Shown: positions 60,539 to 64,000 of the stretch, in pieces
How the letters are laid out: each line of letters starts with the position of its first letter
Position numbering within the stretch: position 1 is the stretch's first letter
Assembly: GCA_040080965.1 (NCBI GenBank)
Contig: JBEBHH010000009.1
Span: forward strand, 39,108 to 103,107
Source: SHZI01 sp040080965
GTDB lineage: Bacteria; Pseudomonadota; Gammaproteobacteria; Steroidobacterales; GCA-2729495
Direction: 5' to 3'
Length of the DNA stretch: 64,000 nucleotides
Made by a program: the position numbers and the translations under genes
The notes under the pieces: model-generated
Told to the model about the DNA's origin: nothing
Database searches by the model: none
The model's input: only the letters and a program-made list of their open reading frames with translations

Positions 60539-62466
60539 CCGCCGGTGCCCGTCTCGGTGCCGGCCGCCGCGCGCCGGCGCCGCTTCTGCAGGTGGACCAG
60601 CAGCAGCGACACGGCCACCGGCGTCACGCCGGGGATGCGGGACGCCTGCCCCACCGTGGCTGGCCGCTGGCGGATGAGCTTCTGGCGGATCTCGTGGGAC
60701 AGGCCGTGGATGGCGGCGTAGTCCAGGTCCACCGGCAGCGGCAGCTGGTCGGTGCCGCGGCTCCGCTCGATCTCGTCCTGCTGGCGGCGCACGTAGCCAG
60801 CGTAGCGGGTCTCGATTTCCACCTGGGCGACGATCTGCTCACCGAGTTCGGGGTACTCGCCGGCCGCGGCGCTTCGCGGGCCGACCCGCCCGAGGGCGGT
60901 GAGCCAGGCGTAGTCCACGTCGGGGCGCTTCAGCAGTTCCAGCGCGCGGCTTTCGCGGCGCGGTGCCGGGGCGCCGATGGCCTGCAGTTCGGCCTCGACG
61001 TGCTCCGGCTGGATGACGATGGCGCCGAGGCGCTCCCGCTCGGCGGCGATGGCGTCCTGCTTGGCGCTGAACACGCGCCAGCGCCGGTCATCCACCAGGC
61101 CGAGGCGGCGGCCGGTGGGCGTGAGGCGGGCGTCGGCGTTGTCCTCGCGCAGGAGCAGCCGGTGCTCGGCGCGGCTGGTGAACATGCGGTAGGGCTCGGT
61201 GGTGCCGCGGGTGATGAGGTCGTCCACCAGCACGCCGAGATAGGCCTCGTCGCGGCCTGGGGACCAGCGCTCGTCGCCACGCGCCGCCAGAGCGGCATTG
61301 ATGCCGGCGATCAGGCCCTGGGCGGCGGCTTCCTCGTAACCGGTGGTGCCGTTGATCTGGCCGGCGAACCAGAGGCCCGCGAGGCTCTTCGTCTCCAGCG
61401 TCTCCTTGAGGCCCCGCGGATCGAAGTAGTCGTACTCGATGGCGTAGCCCGGCCGGGTGAGGTGGGCGTTCTCGAAGCCGGGGATCGTGCGCACGAAGGC
61501 CTGCTGCACGTCGTAGGGCAGGCTGGTGGAGATGCCGTTGGGGTACAGCTCGGTGGAGTCGAGGCCCTCGGGCTCCACGAAGATCTGGTGGGAGTCCTTG
61601 TCGGCGAAACGGACGATCTTGTCCTCCACCGACGGGCAGTAGCGGGGGCCGACGCCCTCGATGACGCCCGTGTACATGGGCGAGCGGTCCAGCGCGCTGC
61701 GGATGAGCTCGTGGGTCGCAGCGGTGGTGCGCGTGAGGTGGCAGGGCACCTGCCGGGGATGATCGGCGCGGCGGCCCAGGAAGGAGAACACCGGCCGGGG
61801 CGTGTCGCCGTGCTGGACGGTCATCACGCTGAAGTCCACGGAGCGCGCGTCGATGCGGGGCGGGGTGCCGGTCTTGAGGCGGCCCACGTCGAAGGGCAGT
61901 TCCCGCAGGCGCGCGGCGAGGCCGATCGAAGCGGGGTCGCCCGCGCGGCCGCCGGAGTAATTGGTGAGGCCCACGTGGATCCGGCCCGCCAGGAAGGTGC
62001 CGACGGTCAGCACCACCGCCCGGGCGTGGAAACGGAGGCCGGACTGGGTGACCACGCCGGTCACCCGCTCACCTTCCACGATCAGGTCGTCCACACCCTG
62101 CTGGAAGAACTGCAGGCCGGGCTCCCCGTCGAGCAGCGCGCGCACGGCCTGGCGGTAGAGCTGGCGGTCGGCCTGGGCGCGGGTGGCCCGGACCGCCGGG
62201 CCCTTGCTGGCGTTGAGGGTGCGGAAGTGGATGCCGGCGCGATCCGCGGCGACGGCCATGAGGCCGCCCAGCGCGTCGATCTCCCGGGCGAGATGGCCCT
62301 TGCCGATGCCGCCGATGGCCGGGTTGCAGCTCATCTGGCCGACGGTTTCCAGGTTCTGGGTGAGCAGCAGGGTGCGGGCGCCGAGGCGGGCCGCGGCCGC
62401 GGCGGCCTCGGTGCCGGCGTGGCCACCGCCGACCACGATCACGTCCCAGGTGTTGGTGCTGCTCAT
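60535..62466 (-). CDS. mnmG: tRNA uridine-5-carboxymethylaminomethyl modification enzyme MnmG (GidA)
   Basis: A 643-residue FAD enzyme that with MnmE makes cmnm5U34 in tRNAs. FAD site DVIVVGGGHAGTEAAAAAAR; MSCNPAIGGIGKGHLAREID; RTLNASKGPAVRATRAQADR; and C-terminal KRPDVDYAWLTAL, with YAGYVRRQQDEI. The ATG at 62466 (MSSTNTWDVIVVGG) fits; the upstream extension is not family-like. mnmE is not in the window, rsmG is 11.7 kb away. 245 bp separate it from the divergent diguanylate cyclase gene; I see no DnaA box there. Confidence 0.97.
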   Translation of the reverse strand: MSSTNTWDVIVVGGGHAGTEAAAAAARLGARTLLLTQNLETVGQMSCNPAIGGIGKGHLAREIDALGGLMAVAADRAGIHFRTLNASKGPAVRATRAQADRQLYRQAVRALLDGEPGLQFFQQGVDDLIVEGERVTGVVTQSGLRFHARAVVLTVGTFLAGRIHVGLTNYSGGRAGDPASIGLAARLRELPFDVGRLKTGTPPRIDARSVDFSVMTVQHGDTPRPVFSFLGRRADHPRQVPCHLTRTTAATHELIRSALDRSPMYTGVIEGVGPRYCPSVEDKIVRFADKDSHQIFVEPEGLDSTELYPNGISTSLPYDVQQAFVRTIPGFENAHLTRPGYAIEYDYFDPRGLKETLETKSLAGLWFAGQINGTTGYEEAAAQGLIAGINAALAARGDERWSPGRDEAYLGVLVDDLITRGTTEPYRMFTSRAEHRLLLREDNADARLTPTGRRLGLVDDRRWRVFSAKQDAIAAERERLGAIVIQPEHVEAELQAIGAPAPRRESRALELLKRPDVDYAWLTALGRVGPRSAAAGEYPELGEQIVAQVEIETRYAGYVRRQQDEIERSRGTDQLPLPVDLDYAAIHGLSHEIRQKLIRQRPATVGQASRIPGVTPVAVSLLLVHLQKRRRRAAAGTETGTGG

Positions 62467-62711
62467 CTCGGGTGTCTCATTCAGGCGCCGGCATTCTAAT
62501 AGGAACGCCACGCGGGACGGCCAGGGAAGGCGATCGGGCTCCGGTCCCCATCGTGTCGCGTTATGGCAAGGAATTTCCCCGGAAGCACGTCACGGTTTGG
62601 GCCGGGCCAGTGTGCCAGCATCCTGCTCAATAAGGACGGACGGCCGCCACCGGCAACGGGGGCGCGACCAGACCGCCAGCGATAACAACAAGAACAAGAA
62701 GAGTCTCCCGC

Positions 62712-63953
62712 ATGCGCGAAGTTCCTGCTGCCCCTGCCGTTGCCCGCCGTTCTCCCGACGGGCTCGAGACACGGGCCGCAGCGCTGTACGGGGCCTGGGG
62801 AGTGATCGCCGCGCTGGCCCACGCGGTGGGCGCGGTGCCACTGCCGGCGGGCGCCGGGCTGATCCTCGGGGCGGGTGGCGTGCTGACACTGGGCCTCTTC
62901 ATGGGCCTGGCGCGGCTCCCGGTGACCGACCAGCCCGCCGACTCCACGCTGGCGGGGGCCCAGGCGCTGATGGGGATCACCTGGGCGACCTTGTACACGT
63001 GGTTTGCCGGTGAGTCCGCGAGCGCCCAGGGCGACGCGGGCGGTGCCGTGCTCGGCGTCGGCATGTACCTGTCGGCCATTGCCCTCGCGCTCCCGGCAGC
63101 GAGCCCCGCCGTGCTGGCGCGGCTCATGGTTCTCGCGGGCGTGGCGAGCATCGTCGCGCCGGTGCTGCAGGAGACGGGGCCCGGCGGCAGTCCGGTGGCC
63201 GTCGGCGGATTGCTCGCGGCACTGCTGCCCAGCGTCGTGCTGATCGTGCTGCTGGGGGCTATCCACCTGGCTGCCCGGACCCTGGCCCGGGCCCGGGAGC
63301 AGCTGCAGGCGCGGAACGCCGAGCTGCAGGCCGGCATCGAGCGCATCGCGCGCAGCGCGGAGCGGGACCACCTGACCAATTCCTACAACCGGCAGTCGAT
63401 CCTGGAGATGGTGGGCCGGGAGAAGGCCCGGGCGGATCGCAGCGGCGAGGCCCTGTGCATCTGCCTGCTGGACATCGACCACTTCAAGGACATGAACGAC
63501 CGCTTCGGCCACCAGGCCGGCGACCGGATCCTGGCGGCGTTCGCGCGGCGGGTCCGCGGGGCCCTGCGGACCATGGACGTGCTGAACAGCGGCGGGCTGC
63601 CGCCGCCGGCCGCCACGGAGATGGTCGGCCCCGCGGGGCGCAGCGCCTTCGGCCGGGTCGGCGGCGAGGAATTCATCGTGCTGCTGCCGGAAACCTCGCT
63701 GCGGGGCGCGCTCCGCTGCGCCGAGCGGGTGCGGAAGGCAGTGGTGCGGCGGCCTTTCGACGGCCTGCACCAGGTGACGGTGTCCATCGGCATCGCCGAG
63801 TACCGGCCCGGGGAGACGGTGTCGGGCCTGATCGGCCGGGCGGACGCGGCGCTCTACGGCGCCAAGCACGCCGGCCGCAACCGGGTCCACTGCGCCACCA
63901 CCGACGGCGGCCCGAACGCCATCGTGATGCCCGACCTCCTCGCGCAGAAGTAG
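62712..63953 (+). CDS. membrane diguanylate cyclase (GGDEF)
   Basis: A 413-residue protein. Residues 25-195 hold about six membrane helices (GVIAALAHAVGAVPLPAGAG, AGLILGAGGVLTLGLFMG and so on) of no named sensor family; a coiled-coil linker (ARAREQLQARNAELQAGIER) leads to a GGDEF domain: DHLTNSYNRQSILEMV, CLLDIDHFKDMNDRFGHQAG, active site G317-G-E-E-F (RVGGEEF). GGEEF is the active variant that makes c-di-GMP. About 24 extra residues (PPPAATEMVGPAG region) are inserted between the LRTMD turn and the RVGGEEF turn. No RxxD inhibitory site directly upstream of the motif is visible. Confidence 0.92.
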   Translation: MREVPAAPAVARRSPDGLETRAAALYGAWGVIAALAHAVGAVPLPAGAGLILGAGGVLTLGLFMGLARLPVTDQPADSTLAGAQALMGITWATLYTWFAGESASAQGDAGGAVLGVGMYLSAIALALPAASPAVLARLMVLAGVASIVAPVLQETGPGGSPVAVGGLLAALLPSVVLIVLLGAIHLAARTLARAREQLQARNAELQAGIERIARSAERDHLTNSYNRQSILEMVGREKARADRSGEALCICLLDIDHFKDMNDRFGHQAGDRILAAFARRVRGALRTMDVLNSGGLPPPAATEMVGPAGRSAFGRVGGEEFIVLLPETSLRGALRCAERVRKAVVRRPFDGLHQVTVSIGIAEYRPGETVSGLIGRADAALYGAKHAGRNRVHCATTDGGPNAIVMPDLLAQK

Positions 63954-63986
63954 AAAAGGTACCGGACACTTAGTTTTGTTAGTTTT

Positions 63987-64000
63987 GGGGGGGGGGGGGG
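63987..64000 (+). other. poly-G run at the window end
   Basis: 14 consecutive G at the window end, preceded by two direct copies of TTAGTTTTG (63970-63987). Unlike anything else in the window. Most likely a contig end with a sequencing artefact (two-colour chemistry dark cycles); the run may continue beyond the window. Confidence 0.7.

Noticed and set aside
62467..62711. Chromosome origin next to mnmG
   Set aside because: mnmG is often near oriC, but this 245-bp gap has no TTATCCACA-type boxes or AT-rich unwinding region.

Overview
The window is one continuous, very GC-rich bacterial chromosome segment with dense genes, short intergenic gaps and many 4-bp ATGA overlaps. Gene content and order point to a gammaproteobacterium near Xanthomonadales/Lysobacterales/Nevskiales: LysM-dprA-smg-topA-tsaC-aroE; rsmG-parA-parB-atpIBEFHAGDC; atp followed by glmU-glmS; a topoisomerase I with no cysteine; and REP-type palindromes of the GTAGGAGCG...CGCGAC kind. 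The assignment is inferred from layout and families, not from a search. No rRNA, tRNA, CRISPR array, integrase or transposase was recognised.

Layout. 1-5.7 kb: DNA processing and translation genes (LysM protein cut by the window edge, dprA, smg, topA, tsaC). 5.8-10.1 kb: a large secreted subtilase and an HDOD protein. 10.1-10.9 kb: an AbrB/PIN toxin-antitoxin pair with a clear operator. 10.9-20.7 kb: housekeeping genes (MFS exporter, tag, aroE, gor, prlC, xth) and two tandem MauG/cytochrome c peroxidase genes. 20.7-21.2 kb: a BrnT/BrnA-like pair. 21.3-31 kb: MFS-Rieske pair, lipoprotein-pirin pair, an HD-domain protein, and a leftward run of DUF1838, serine protease, TonB-C protein and a luciferase-like oxidoreductase preceded by three TTGACA hexamers on one helical period. 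31-33.3 kb: S-formylglutathione hydrolase facing a four-gene run of small proteins. 33.4-36.7 kb: glmS and glmU, which make UDP-GlcNAc. 36.8-39.4 kb: a two-subunit molybdenum hydroxylase. 39.4-46.3 kb: the complete F1Fo ATP synthase operon. 46.4-48.8 kb: parB, parA, rsmG.

48.8-60.5 kb is the accessory part. The usual mnmG-rsmG neighbourhood is split by about 11.7 kb holding a quinone oxidoreductase, cytochrome c4, a SIMPL protein, a patch of three genes of different composition with integron attC-like recombination sites (one convincing, two partial), broken glutathione S-transferase remnants, an intact GST, a small membrane protein, a HicBA pair and an oligopeptide ABC transporter. The transporter genes are chained to mnmG by short overlaps. 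The window closes with a membrane diguanylate cyclase and a poly-G run that looks like a sequencing or contig-end artefact.

Most noteworthy: (i) the integrase-less cassette cluster at about 51.6-53.5 kb, which carries an HNH nuclease and a HEPN-motif protein; (ii) REP palindromes whose GTAG start supplies the TAG stop codon of five different genes, and one copy read in frame inside a permease gene; (iii) the split mnmG/rsmG locus; (iv) the triple-TTGACA site at 26.76 kb.
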